DNA from: Lichina pygmaea
Taxonomy: Eukaryota; Ascomycota; Lichinomycetes; Lichinales; Lichinaceae
Direction of reading: 5' to 3'
Assembly: GCA_963422465.1 (NCBI GenBank)
Contig: OY730172.1
Coordinates: forward strand, 4,588,001 to 4,652,000
DNA: 64,000 bases
The notes beneath the pieces were generated by a model that saw only the letters and a program-made list of their open reading frames with translations, made no database searches and was not told where the DNA came from. Shown here in pieces: positions 10,578 through 23,229 of the stretch (its first letter is position 1; each line of letters opens with the position of its first letter). The position numbers and the translations under genes were made by a program.

Positions 10578-13043
10578 CTAGAATCTGACAAAATCTGTGC
10601 AAAAGCCGTCAGCGCCTCCGATCCCATCGATCCCAAGCGCAGAACTGGTCCCACCTCTCCCAAATAACGCTCGCTTGCTCCAGTCCATCGCCAAAAGAAT
10701 CCTCGTCCGCAGACTGACGCTCTGGGCAAAGTAGATGCTGCGCCACAGATACACACCCAGAAGACCGCTCGAGAAAGTGATGCCGTTGAGATCGAACACG
10801 GCCGCGTTCCCGACGTACGCGACGCTGCCGAGGTGCTTGTAGTCAAACGCCTTGTAGACCGCTTCGTCCAGGTCGCCGTAGTCGACGCCGTTGGCCCGCA
10901 GGCCCGGAGCAGCCTGCGCCATCTTGTTGAGCTTGCGACCGAGATATGTGCCCTGCTGATTAGCCCTCTGAGCAGTCGCCGGCAGGGACGTGAGCTTCGT
11001 GTCGATCGTCTTCAGGAGCCCTTGCAGCTCGCCAAAGTCGAGCGTGCCAGATCGATCCTTGTCGTGTTCGTCAAAGAGCCGGTCGAGCCGGCGAAGATGG
11101 TCCGACGCCTGGGGAAACCGCTTCTTGATGCGACTTGCCAGCTCGCGCCATTCGCGAAGGTTGATGTGCACCTGTTCGGGGTCTTTGCCCTTCTCCCACG
11201 CGGTGCTTCGGAGAAAATTCACGATATGATCCGCCACGTTGTTCTGCACCGTGGCGCAGTCGCCAATGGCGTACACGTCGCCGAGCGGTGCCCCGATGAG
11301 CCGCAGATGTGCATCGGTTTCCAAGGCGTGTCTGTTGGCCTGGGCATCCAGCCGATCCGCGATCCGCTTACACAGAGGCGATTGTGCTATCGCCGTCAGC
11401 CGCGAGTCCGGGCTCTCATCTGTCCGAGCGAGCTGTCTTACCAACGCCGGTGGACCAGAGACAGAAACCCATCGGCAGCTCCTTTGTGACGCTCTCGCCA
11501 TTTTTGTCCTTCTGCGTGAATATCACCTTATCCTCCTGTACCTCCTTGACTCTTGCGTGGGTCAGAAGATCCACCCGCTCTCGAGCGAAACGTTCCTGCG
11601 AGCAGCAGAGTCAGCGCGACGGGATGGAATTGGTAAGACGACCCAGGTAAGCTGCCCACCTCGGCATACTCTGATAGTGCCTCGTCGTATGTGTTCAGGA
11701 TGTGGCCTCTGCTTTGCAATAGGTGCACAGAAGCCTCATTCCGCAACACCTTCGGGAAGTATCTCGGAAGATCTTCGTTCAACAAGTCGACCATCTCCGC
11801 CGCGAACTCGACGCCCGTAGGACCACCGCCACAGACGACGAACGACAGCAGACGCCGCCGCTCCTCGTCGGACGTCGTCGGCAAGCAGGCACGCTCCAAG
11901 TTCAGCGATATCTGGTTGCGAATCTCGCCAGCATCGTCGATCGACTTCAAGAAGTGACAATGTTCAAGGCCCTTGACGCCGTGTGAATTGCTGACGGATC
12001 CTAAACAAGTCAGCGGTTTGCTGCCGAGACAAGCCACGTGAACAGCTTACCGACGCCAAGGACGAGCTTGTCATACGGCAAATAGAAGTTTTCCTTCTCG
12101 CCACGGCTGTTGACGATGGCCAGCTCTACCAGCTTTTCCGAGAAGTCGACGTCGTGTGCCTCTGCTTTTAGAAAATGGCCGCGCAGCCTTGCAGCCACTC
12201 GACGGATCGGCTCCACCAGTGACCGCAACTCGATCGTGCCAACCGTCGCTGAGGGGAGCATTGGCGTGAAGACAAAGTAGCTATTGCTGCATTAGACTCA
12301 ATGGGCCCGACAAGGATCTGCCCTCATGCTCACTCTACCGGTGATACAACGGTGACATGATAGTCTCCAGAATGTAGCGCTTTTAGCAAGGCGACACTCT
12401 ATTGGAATTGATATCAGACAAGTCTAAACCCGCCTCAAGTCGAGCTGCAGCACGCCCGGGGAGTAGAGTGAGACGACAAGACACTCACACCCCAGCCGCC
12501 TCCCAAGATAACCAGCCTTGGTTTGTCAGTCTCGGCCGCTCGGCCCGGCTCATCGATATCGTCAACCAGCGCCTCTGCAATCGGCAAGTTCTTAGGTCCA
12601 CCCCTCCTTGGATGTAGCGCCAACTCGGGAACGACGACGGGGCCGTCTTCCTGCATATCCCGGTAGGTGCTGGCATCGTAGATGAAGAACGCGATCACGA
12701 ACGCTGTGACCGAAAGGCCAAGAAAGCCGGAAGCCACCATGGTTCGAATCAGAATGCGTAGGACAAGCGGACGCCGTCGAGGTGGTGTCGCAGTGGATGC
12801 TGTGCGACGGAAGCCAACTGATGTCGATATAAAGGCTGAAGGCCCCGGCCTCGAGGCGTCAAGGAGACTGAAGACCGGTCGACTGTCTTGTTGACGGTGG
12901 ACATGTCTTCGTGCCGCACCATGGACCAAGCGCTGTAGTTGCTGGGTAGGATCACGATGACGTCGAATCGGAAGAGACTGGGAAAGAAACGAGCTGGAAC
13001 GTATTAGGCCAGCACCAAAGCTGGTGCCCCTGCGGAGGATCAT
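10578..13043 (-). CDS. External alternative NADH dehydrogenase (NDH-2) with EF-hand
   Basis: Non-proton-pumping NADH:ubiquinone oxidoreductase of the mitochondrial inner membrane. Exons 13043-12489, 12398-12334, 12280-12051, 12000-11660, 11595-11442 and 11386-10578 join in phase to 717 residues. The N-terminus is basic and Ser/Arg-rich (a mitochondrial presequence), followed by a membrane segment near residues 125-150. The FAD-binding fold starts at LVILGGGWG (about 177-185), the NADH-binding fold at FVVCGGGPTGVEFAAEM (about 335), and DVYAIGDC closes the FAD site. A canonical EF-hand loop (DKDRSGTLDFGE) inserted near residue 557 marks the calcium-responsive external type described in Neurospora. 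The start ATG at 13043 was preferred over an upstream in-frame non-ATG extension. Confidence 0.93.
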
Positions 13044-14338
13044 CGTGGCTGTTTCACTTCTCAAGGGGCTGGAAATACCAGCGAGATGCTGTGATCAGTC
13101 GATCAGCATGCCTTGCATCAATCAATGAATCAGACTCCTCCCATCAGGGCTTTGCAAGGCCTCGGTGAACTGAACGTGTGCGTATGTACTCTGTAGTTGT
13201 ACCCGGTAGCCCAAAACACGCTGGGGCGTGACATGCAGACCAACGTCACAGCGGAACCCAATTCGAGAGTTTAGCCCAGCTCCTGTGGCTGCTGGTAAGT
13301 AGTCAGTGTGGCGGTGGAGGCGGGATGATTACCTAATGACCCAATTACATAAGCAGTCGATATTTTACTGTACCAGTACTTACGTAAGTCACCATCACTG
13401 CCTACGCACATTCACATCACGCGATAGAGGAGTCGATTTTCCTTTGCGCCTTCTGCTTGGACCGAGTACTCGTATGAGTAGACGTGCCTAAGGAAATACA
13501 GTACCACGGTACGCCCAGGTCTAAAGTTACAGTGTAACAGAGTCGTCACGTTTTTCTAAGTCTGTCAACTACGTACGTACCGTACACTATCAGGGGACTT
13601 CCTTCAGATCATTGAGATCCTCACAATGGGACTCGCTCTACCACAGCTCGTCCAGGAGATAACTCAGTTGGTGGCAATCTAACCATCTCTGGGGATGGTA
13701 TCGCAAACCACCGATAGTATACTCGAGGGCAAGCGTGAACACCCACTGGTAGTCTACGGTGCAAGAGAGCCCGCCGACATCTGTTTCTAGGCCTATCGAC
13801 TACGGAAGGAACACCATCGTGACTATCAATACGCCGCCACGGCCCCGTACGGTGCAGAGTATTCCCGTAGCGCAGTCATCCTCCAGCCGTCCAAGATGCT
13901 CACAGGATATCGGCAACATCTCCCCATTCGCTAGCAAGTACTTCCGTATCTCCATTTACTCATGATCAGCCCAGCCACAATCTTCGTGGTCCACAAGGCA
14001 CTGCCGTAAAACAGCCAGGTATCTCAAGCGACGTCGCGATAATTGGACCTCCACACCGACATCGGCGTAACGTAAGAAGAAAATGGTTTCAAGCAATATC
14101 TGCCGCCCCAGGTGATCGCTCACGAAGATTGAACAAGTGGATGAAAAAAGATATCACTTCAAGGATTTCGGCGCCCTTGCCTTTCCGTCTCCGGAGAGTC
14201 CGCCGCGTGTCGAGTAAGTAGATAATATGATGAAATCCTCAGATGATCCTCAGACGATGATGATGAGAGGGATAGAGAAGATTTGCAACGGGAAAGCAGA
14301 AATGTCCCCTTGTGAACTCCGATCTGATGCTTTTCGTG
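13044..14338. other. Intergenic region between the NADH dehydrogenase promoter and the SCC2 3' end
   Basis: No supported gene. It serves as the upstream region of the NADH dehydrogenase and the 3' flank of SCC2, both on the minus strand. A TACGTACGTACCGTAC-type run lies near 13570-13585, one example of the palindromic motif that recurs across the window. The only frames are short and lack protein features. Confidence 0.5.
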
Positions 14339-17300
14339 CTAGTCGCCCTCGGTGGCGAATCCAGGTGTCCCTGCCTTCGTCGAGCTTGTTCGGCGCTGTT
14401 TTTTTGCCGTCGGCCGACCGCTGGCCTTGCCACCCCTTCTTTTTCGCTCGGTTGCGTCTCCTCGAACGGGGCTGCTCAGCATGCCGCCGTCGTCATCCGT
14501 CGTGCTGCCTCGTCGCTCCTGCTCTGGCAGATCATCCTTTTCCGCTGCCACCTTTAGCTCGTGATCCAGGGTCATCAGCTCCACAAACTGCTTGCACTGC
14601 GCCAGTGTAGACTCGGCCTGTGTCAGTGCCGCAAGGCGCTGCTGGTTGCCATCCCATAGGCTCTGTCCGTGAACTCCAGGGTGTTTGGTCAGCGGTCGGT
14701 TCGATTCTTTGACGGACCCCTTGCCCTTGCTGTCCGGCTTGGCACTGCTACTCAAGCCATACAGCCGACACAGGTGTGTCCGAGCGCCCCAGGCGGTCAA
14801 GAGGATGGTGGCAGCCGTACCGAGCAGCTTTAGACGCGTTGGATCCGGAGCGTGTGTTCCGTTTTCAGGTGGCTTCAGAGGATCAGGGACCGTCGCCTCG
14901 GCAGGCAGAATGCTGCCCAAAACCTCCGTCTCGAGATGATGGGCTACGGGAGTCCCGCTTGTCGACACTAGTCGTTCGAGGCATGAGATGACCTGTACGA
15001 CCTCATCCGCGTTCGAGTAGTCGAACAATGCAAGATTCTCGGCGAGGAAAGTCGCAAGCTGCACGTGCACGGGAATGTCACCAGCGAGATCCAATTTGGC
15101 CGGGTCGAAGTCAATCTTGCTGCAGAGCGTGGCAAGGAACTTCTTGCGAGTTTTCGCCTTGCTGGACTTGATGACCTCGAAGGCTGGCTGCAGCTTGGCG
15201 GTAAACGGCCGCGACGTAGCGCCACGCCAATCGGCCACGACACGTTTCTGATACTCAAAGGCCTGCTGCACAGCTTTCGTGTATTCCTTTTCCACGATGG
15301 TCTCGTGCTTCTGGTGGAGGTTTAGATGCTCGCGGAACGCGATCCGGGCGATCGATGGGTTGCTCGAAGTTTCCAGCGCCACCAAGGCGCTTATGCACTC
15401 TTTCGGGTGGACAAGACCTTGCCGGTTGATGCTTGCGAGGACCTCGGTGGCGTTCATGGCGTGTGTATCGTTTGCTGACAGAGCCACTCGAACGATCTGC
15501 TTGAGATAGCGTTGGGCAAGCGAGGTCGAGACGCCATCGCTCTTGTTGGCGACAAAGGCGACTCCTAGCTTCTTCGACTGGGATTTCTCTTTGGTCGGAA
15601 TGGGGACGTTCAAGGCAGAGTCAGACCGCTTCTCTTCGACGGCCATATAATCTTTGAGCCCGGTGATGACGAGATGCTCCAGATCGGGATTGGTCTCAGC
15701 GAAGACGATGTCGAATGCCGTCGTGACCTGCTCTTTGAAGTAGAGCCAAGGCCAGGCCTGGCAAACTGCGCCGATCCCATCGAGCGCAGAGGTCCTAAGC
15801 GTTATGGGGTGTGTCGGCTTCGTCAGCGGAGACAACACGTCGATGAGCAGAGATGGAACGGCGTCGCCTTTCCACCACGGAAATTCGTTGTGGTATCTCG
15901 ATATGTCGCTTTCAAAGTCACAGTACTTCCCAAAGAGGCCGGCGATGTTGATGTATCTGATGATGGTGGTGAGAAGTCGCTCCTTGTTCGGTTGAGAAAA
16001 GTCGACAGCTTCGGCGGAGCGAATGGCCTTGATGCAGGATATGGTGACCTTCGACAGGCGCTCGATCGTCTTCAGGACGCCGTTGATCGTCCAGAGACAT
16101 GCCACGACCTCGTTGAGCTCCCGCTTACCTAGTCTCGTAAGGCTTTCCAGAAGGGCCTTCTGGACGGCTGCCAGAACCTGCGTCCTGACGGTGCTGGTCT
16201 GTGGCAGGATCAGCCGAAAGATGACCACCACCGATCTGAAGACCGTAAGGTCGTCGTTATGGGACAGATGCTCCACGTAGACTTGGAGGTGCTCGAGCTG
16301 TTCGGCGCGAAAGAGGGCAGCGTTCGCCCTTGCGAAGACGGTCAAGGTCTGCATGACGGCTTGCCTTGTCTGCTTGTCTGATTCGTCTCCGCTGTCTACT
16401 ATGTCCTCGAACAGCGTATCGACCAAGGACTTGCAGATCCTGAGGTTGCCAGCGGCGTTCTTGGACCCATCTCCCAGTATGCACTCAAGAAAATTCCCGA
16501 GAAGCGCAAACGTACTGCCACCTCGCTGGACGGTCTTCACGATCAGATCCGCTTGCTCTTTGAGAATGAGGCTCCGCTGGACCGACTCAGATCCGCCATC
16601 CGGTGGCGGCGCCAGTGACGAGATCCACATCTCCTCCAGCAATTGTTTGGCGAGCTCGGCAACGCCATCGTCAGAATCAGTAATCCGGTGAAGCAGCGCT
16701 TCAGCGATCATGATCCTCAATTCCGAGGACGGCTTGCGGCAATAAACGTCCCTCAGGATCTTCATCGACCGCTTACGTACACCTACTTGAGCATCGGCCG
16801 CCCTTGCCAGGATGGGGTCCAGCACTTTTTCGTCCAGGGACGGCCTCAACGAGAGACATTTGGCCAGGAGCCCAAGCGCAGAGTCCCGAACTAGAGGCGA
16901 CGGGTCAGAGGTCCTGTTGATGACGTGTCGTAAGACGTATGAGCCCTTGTCAAGAATTGTTGCGTCTTTTTCTATCAGATGAATGACGCTCTTTAGACCT
17001 TTGCTCCGGACTGTGGCCTGATCGCTGTTCATGGAGTTGAGGAGAATGATCAGGATCCGCTCAAAGGCCTTTCCAAACGGGGTGGTCAAAATGAGCAGCA
17101 CGTAGGCAGTAAGGGCTTGCGATTGGCTTGCAGGTTCGTGAAGTCTGCCATGGTATCAGACCGTACCGGAAAGTATCACTCGAGAAGACACTCTGGATTA
17201 CCTGAGATCTGGCTCGATACCCTCTGTGATTGCGTCCCTCAAGCTGCTCGCAACCAGCATGGCAGACGCCCGTTTACCGCCGCTGAGATCGTTTTCCGAC

Positions 17301-19995
17301 AAGGCACAAAGTCGGGCGGCCCATTGGATGAGGTGGAAATCGTTGACCGTCTCGCGGAAACCATCTGACGGCTGGACCCCACGCGAGTGGTTTAAAACGA
17401 GCGAGAAAGATCCGTAGAGGTCCAAGAGCTCCATCTCTTCCAGCTCTCCAGAGATGTATGACTCGATTTGATTGAGTAAACGGACGTCTACTCTCGAATC
17501 ACTGTTCTCGAGAGCCTTGCACATTCGACGAAGCCGCGACACCGTGTCGGAGAGAGCTGCTCCCATCATCGCTAGAACGTCCAGAGCCATATTCTTTGCC
17601 GGCGCAGCACTCTTCTCGGCGCCGCCTAGACCGAGCAAGCTAGTCAGGAGATATCGTAGAATTATCGGAGATGCGGGCCAGTTTGATGACTCTAGCACAG
17701 TGAGAAAGTCCTCTGTGAATATGTCCAGAAGAACTCTATAGGGGTCGTCTCCAGATCTGTTTGACTTGAGTGCTCTAGACACCAGAAACTGCGCAACATA
17801 ATGCGCGCTGTTTTGAGCGGCCTCTGTGAGGGGCTGCGTAGCGAGGGACAGTTGCCCTAGAGAGTCCTTTGAGCCGGAGCCCCTGCCGAGCGACTCATCA
17901 TCATCATCATCATGATCGTCGTCCTCGTCGGCCACCGGTCTGCCGAATCTGACGCTGTGGGGGTTCAAGGAGTGTTTCTTCCCATTCGGCGGCCCCGTTG
18001 CTCCAGTCGGTGTCTTCAACACCCCCATCATCGGGCTGGATTGCACCAACCTCAAAATCAGCGCGGACACGAGCTGTATGCTTTTGCCATCAGCCAGCTT
18101 GAATTGCCGAGCCTTTTGCCTAGTGACCGGGAGCTTCTCCAAGGACATGAGCACCTCATCGAATATGAACGCCTGATGATCTTTGTACCGAGAGAAAATC
18201 TGCACCAGAACGTCCATGGCGACCACGCGCAGCTTTTCTCCCTTCTGTACTCCGAAGATCGCATCTTTTTCGCTATGGGCATTCTCAAAAAAAATGAGAC
18301 TTATGGTGAGAAACTCGGTAGTTGTCACGGCCCGCTCCGGAAGACCCTCAGAGCCAATCAAGCTTGCCAGCAGCTGTAAAATTTTGATCGTGTGGGAGAA
18401 GAGCACCATGATGTGCTGCTTGTGGGAGAAGAGGGCCTGATACAAGCCTGCTCCGGATCCTCCGCTCCTCAATTCGATGATTGGAATAATGACCGCTTCG
18501 CAAACAGCTTTCAACAATTGAAGGATGCTCTGTAGGCTATCTTCCGAGTATACCTGCTTCTCCTGCCGCGCCCCGTTTGCGATTGTCAAGAGGGTCCTGG
18601 AAGACTTGAGACCCAAGTCTAACGAGTTGACTTTCGGGAGCCAGGCCTCGATCGCCGCCTCATCAGAAGCGTCGGGCAATCTGGCGTCAACCGCGTCAGC
18701 AGCTCTCATGGCACCCTCGCAGAGCTTCTGCAGCCGAACGACATGATCAAGAGGGATCTCCCGAAACCTGTCGCACAATGTGACCTTGGCGATTGCGGAT
18801 TCCAGTTCATACTGAATTGTCGGAGTCAAAAGATAGGCGGTCTCATCAGCAACGTCGGTAGGAATGAAGAGCTCGGCCGCTTCTGTAGGGAGAGAGCCGG
18901 ACGTATCGGGCTGGAGATGATCCTCGGCTTCGAAGATATCAGAGATCAAGTCCGATAGTTTTCGTACCGCGGCGTCTGATCTCTCAGAGTCTCGCACGTG
19001 CCGTACGGTGGCATCATTGCTCAGTCTAGGGCCGCGATGGTCGGGCCTTTTGATAACAGGCGGCGCGGGAACCTCTGCTGCTGCAGAGATTGTCGGAAAG
19101 GCCTCATATTCTTTGCGTCTTGAGGGCGAGAGCCCAGGAACGAGTATCGCTGGCCGAAAGTCTTGATTTTCCGGTGTCAATAATTGTTTCGGAGTAAGAT
19201 CGACTCGTGAACGCTGTCTGGAGGTCTCGTTGAGGTCGCCCTGAGGTGACTTGCTTGCGCCATCGAGCGGAAATCGATTGTGGTAAACTTGATTTGGTGG
19301 GCCTGTATTGGGCGCGGCTGGCGTCGGATCTGCATATATCGTGTCAGCTGGGATGTGACCAACAGGATGGGGAGGTGCCTACTTTGATGTGTAAAGTCCA
19401 AAGTATCGAGGACCATTTGCGAGAATGGTCCTAAGCCCGGTATGGGGGACTGCACCTCATACACTGGACAAGACTCTCCATTTTCGGCGCCGTCACTAGT
19501 TTTGCGCATGGGGTGCTTGAACTTGCTGGGCGGTCAACTTGTTAGGGAAGGACGGTCGAGTCTCACAGCTAGGTCACCTACAGCTTGGAGAGCCTTTGGG
19601 GATGTAACAGCTCGGTAATCTCCTGGGCAGCCTGAACCCCAAAGGTGCTCCGAGCTTCGTCGTTCATGTGGTTTAGGGATTGCCGCGCCTCATGCTCTTG
19701 AGTGGGATTTGGAAAGGCCGACGGGGAACCGGCGGCGTAGACCGTCGGAACGGGTACTGGTTCTGGAGAGCATGCGTAAGCAATGGAATACTGGCAGATC
19801 AAGTGCACAACGAGCTCATGAACCAAGTAGAAGGATTTCTTGGAGATGGACTCTACCTGGTCCAAAAGGAACAATCGAAGAGAACGGCGAGTATGGTAGC
19901 GCATCTTCAACGGTGAGTGGTCTGACGGAGCTAGAGACTGGGATACTGTCATCTTTCGATAGTGCCGTGGAGGAATTATAGGCAGGCCGCTGCAT
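14339..19995 (-). CDS. SCC2: SCC2/NIPBL/Mis4 cohesin loader
   Basis: Large subunit of the Scc2-Scc4 complex, which loads cohesin onto chromosomes in the nucleus. Exons 19995-19857, 19762-19582, 19525-19383, 19329-17202 and 17144-14339 join in phase to 1798 residues. The N-terminus carries the conserved LPYSPFSSIVPFGP and is followed by a disordered linker. HEAT-repeat sequence then fills the protein, including the signature RSKGLKSVIHLIEKD and SDPSPLVRDSALGLLAKCL region and the Nipped-B C-terminal domain. The tail is basic (RKRRGGKASGRP). The start is MQRPAYN; the frame is open a little further upstream without an ATG. The gene is divergent from RPA12. Confidence 0.93.
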
Positions 19996-20419
19996 CTTCC
20001 AGCACGGATGCCGTTGAGGGGCATCGAGGGGCAATGAGCTGATGTCGGCTAGCTTTCAGTCCAGTCTGAGTCTTGAAGTTCTGTAGCTTAAGCGGTGACC
20101 TCGGAATGTGGTCCGTTGAGATGGGATTGCATTGAATGGGTTTGGCCCATTGCTGAGGATTTTCAGACTGCATGAGGGGTGATAACCAAGGTGGCCCGAG
20201 ATGAGGATCAGTAGATGCTATATAGACGCGATACGCGCTCATGACGCGATATCAAGCGATTTACCGTACGGTACCTTCAACGCGCTTAACCACTCAGTAC
20301 GAGTACCGTAGGCTAGAGGGCCAAGCGACGGTACTTCGTACCTGAGATCCAGGCCTCCGTTTCTACCGGCTGGGTCTATTTCGCGTCACGACTGTCCCCG
20401 CAAGATAGTACATATCATC

Positions 20420-20913
20420 ATGTCGGTAATCGCCTCACTGCTTTTCTGCAATGATTGTGGCAACCTTCTTGAGAGGGCTTCCAGTACTAAGAAGGCCATT
20501 GTGACATGCGACGTCTGCGGGGCCAAGTGCAAAGGTAAGTCCCCCAGCACCACCTTTTGCAAGCTGTCTTCTCCCATACTGATGGACGTGCAGATACATC
20601 ATCCAACAAAGTCACAACAAAATCAAGGCCCTCTGCATTTCCTTCAGCTCTCCGTGCAAAGCGATCTGCTGTTCAGACTTTGAAGGAGGGTGACGTGCAG
20701 ACGGAGGCAACGATCAGAATGACTTGCTCCGAGTGTGGTCGCGAGGAAATGAAATACTATACGCTGCAGCTACGAAGCGCTGACGAAGGTAGCACGGTGT
20801 TCTATCATTGCGACTGTGGAAATAAGTAAGTTCTCCCGATGTCGAGGGACGTAAAGTCATTGCACCGCTGACACCAATGCCTATACGTATGTAGATGGAG
20901 TACGAACAACTGA
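20420..20913 (+). CDS. RPA12: RNA polymerase I subunit RPA12 (A12.2)
   Basis: A zinc-ribbon subunit of RNA polymerase I needed for rRNA synthesis, transcript cleavage and termination in the nucleolus. Exons 20420-20534, 20594-20825 and 20895-20913 join in phase to 121 residues. The N-terminal zinc ribbon has CNDCG and CDVCGAKCK. The C-terminal TFIIS-like ribbon has TCSECGREEMKYYTLQLRSADEG, with the invariant QLRSADEG acidic hairpin, then FYHCDCGNKW. The last exon codes for only WSTNN plus stop, but it restores the family's conserved ending, which strongly supports it. It is divergent from SCC2 and convergent with LIA1 (145 bp). Confidence 0.95.
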
Positions 20914-21057
20914 GATTCGAGACACGGGGATCAAATTAGCCCATACAGCGTTCGGCTCATACTGAAACATGTTTTGAGACTCGTTCTCATCACTTCTAGA
21001 CACCGAAGCCGAGATTTGGAATGCTCAGGACAGGCTTGCCTAGATCCAAATGGGCGA

Positions 21058-22137
21058 TTATGCAGAAGCCACAATAGCTGTGCCGCATCCCACTTCGACA
21101 TCTGGAACAAGCGCATATTCCAGCTCCCCATTCTTCTCACATTCCGCCATGTCCAGCGCGACAACAATGCTCTCCTTCACGACCTGTTCCTCGTCGTCGA
21201 GAAACTGCTTCAACATATCTTCCACACCGTTCTCATCTCCAAGACTCCCCAAGGCTTCCGCTGCCTCATGACGAACCATGCCCATCTCGTTCTTATTGCT
21301 CAAGGTCCTGAACAGGCTGGAAATAGAAGCCGGATGAGAGAGCTGACCAAATACAAAGGCAATCTCGTGCCGAAATAGGGCAGACTGGTCGTCGAGCCCG
21401 CGCGCGAGAGCTTCTATCGCTGGAATCGCTGTAGAGCAACCTGGAGGGGAACACAAATCGCGAAGCGAGAACATGGCTCGATACCGGCGAAAGAGGGGAA
21501 GGCTAGCGTCGAGAAGCGTCTCTTCCAGCTCAGAGAGTGAAGGCGTTTCTGAAGTCTGGGGAAGTGGTGGCGCCGGATCGATGGATGCAAAGTCACTGTG
21601 GCATCTTCAGTCCGTCGTGACGGGGAAAGGGCTCTAAAGTGACGTAGCATACCTCTGACGCAACCGTTCCTGCTCTGCATCGGGCGATAGCTGCCACTCC
21701 AATCTCGACACTGCAATTTCGCATGTTTCTCTCACGACTCTCTCCTCACTTTGATCGTTGCTGAGCTTTCTCAGGAGGTCTACGCTGTCAGTGTGGCCCA
21801 AAGCCGCCAAGCCTTCTGCCGCCTCATGACGGCATATGGCCGACTCCTCCGGATCCTGCAGTCTCTGTAGCAAGAAGGGCGCAGCAGCCACGTTTGCCGT
21901 CTGACCTAAACAGTATGCTAGCTCGTGCTTCAGGAGATCGGAGGGCGTCAAGAAAGCCGCTGCTATGGCTCGGATGGCATGAATTGTATCCGGCGTGTCT
22001 GGCTTCTGACTAGCCACATGCTTCAACGAAAACAAGGCTCGAAATCGCAATGCCAAGGGCTTCTTCTCGGAAGAGAGTACACTGCCAAGATACTGGATTT
22101 TTTCGTTTGCCTGGTGCTCGATTTCTGAGTGGGCCAT
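21058..22137 (-). CDS. LIA1: Deoxyhypusine hydroxylase (LIA1)
   Basis: HEAT-repeat di-iron enzyme that completes hypusine formation on eIF5A by hydroxylating deoxyhypusine; cytosolic. Exons 22137-21653 and 21595-21058 join in phase to 340 residues, slightly longer than yeast Lia1. Two symmetrical halves each carry the paired metal-binding His-Glu motifs. These are [11 protein letters not shown] and [13 protein letters not shown] in the N-terminal half, and [12 protein letters not shown] and [13 protein letters not shown] in the C-terminal half; all four are intact. The ATG (MAHSEIEHQ) lies inside a longer open frame whose upstream part has no ATG. The gene is divergent from DIM1. Confidence 0.95.
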
Positions 22138-22497
22138 GTCTGGATATGCTAGAGCGTCCTGGGAAAGGGTGCACGATGAGGTCAAGGTGACCGAGCCCCA
22201 CCGTGGGGCAAGCACGTGATATCGAGATGTCGGACTTTCGAGTCTTCGGGAGCTGGGGCCATAATGAGCCTACACATGGTGGGCACTCGCCTAAATCTGG
22301 CGTATAATGACCTGAAGTCGTCGGCTGAGGGTCACTTGAAGCACTTTTATCGCGCTCTATGCGGGCACTGCGGGGCATGTGGCTCGGGTGGCAACCATAT
22401 TCTCGAATTTCAATTTCCATCCACCGCCCTCCAAATCATAGGAGCAGTCTAGGACACTTGAGACCTGTCCCTGCGTATCATAACACATCTACCGAAG

Positions 22498-23080
22498 ATG
22501 GGGTCTGTTGTTCTCCCGCATCTGATCACAGGATGGCATGTCGATCAAGCGATCATGTCCGAAGAAGAGCGGCTAGTCGTCATCCGCTTCGGGCGAGACT
22601 GGGACCCTGACTGCATGCGACAGGACGAAGTCCTCTATCGTAAGTGGACATTTCGTGACGCTTGATAGATCGGACTGAAGGCCAGGACCGGAAAGACCGA
22701 CGAACACGCCACTGACGAGCCATGCCGCAGGGATCGCGGATCGGGTCAAGAACTTCGCCGTCGTCTACGTCTGCGACCTCGACCAGGTCCCGGACTTCAA
22801 GCAGATGTACGAACTCTACGATCCGATGACCATCATGTTCTTCTTCCGCAACAAGCACATGATGTGCGACTTTGGCACGGGCAACAACAACAAGCTGAAC
22901 TGGGTCCTCGAGGACAAGCAAGAGCTGATCGACATCATCGAGACCATCTATCGCGGGGCCAAGAAAGGCAGGGGTCTGGTCGTGAGTCCAAAGGGTAAGA
23001 GTCGTTTGCGGAGAGCACACCGGTGTGTCTGTGTGCAAGACTGACTTTGCGCAGACTACTCAACCCGATACCGATATTAG
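22498..23080 (+). CDS. DIM1: DIM1/Dib1, U5 snRNP thioredoxin-fold protein
   Basis: A 15 kDa component of the U4/U6.U5 tri-snRNP, required for pre-mRNA splicing. Exons 22498-22639, 22731-22994 and 23055-23080 join in phase to 143 residues, the family's typical length. The fold is thioredoxin-like without the catalytic CxxC. Conserved stretches include LPHLITGWHVDQAI, VVIRFGRDWDPDCMRQDE, YELYDPMTIMFFFRNKHMM and NNNKLNWVL. The final exon encodes only DYSTRYRY, matching the family's end. This is one of the most conserved proteins in eukaryotes and the call is secure. Confidence 0.97.
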
Positions 23081-23229
23081 GTCCACAAGGCCTACCATAT
23101 TAGCGGCTCAAGGTGCTCATTACGTTCTCTACCTTACTTCGCGATGTCTATGTTGGTCTCGTTTTAGCGTCACTATCAGGCTAGTCGATGGCTCTGGGGT
23201 ACGATGGAGGCTGGTATGTAGCTCGAAAT

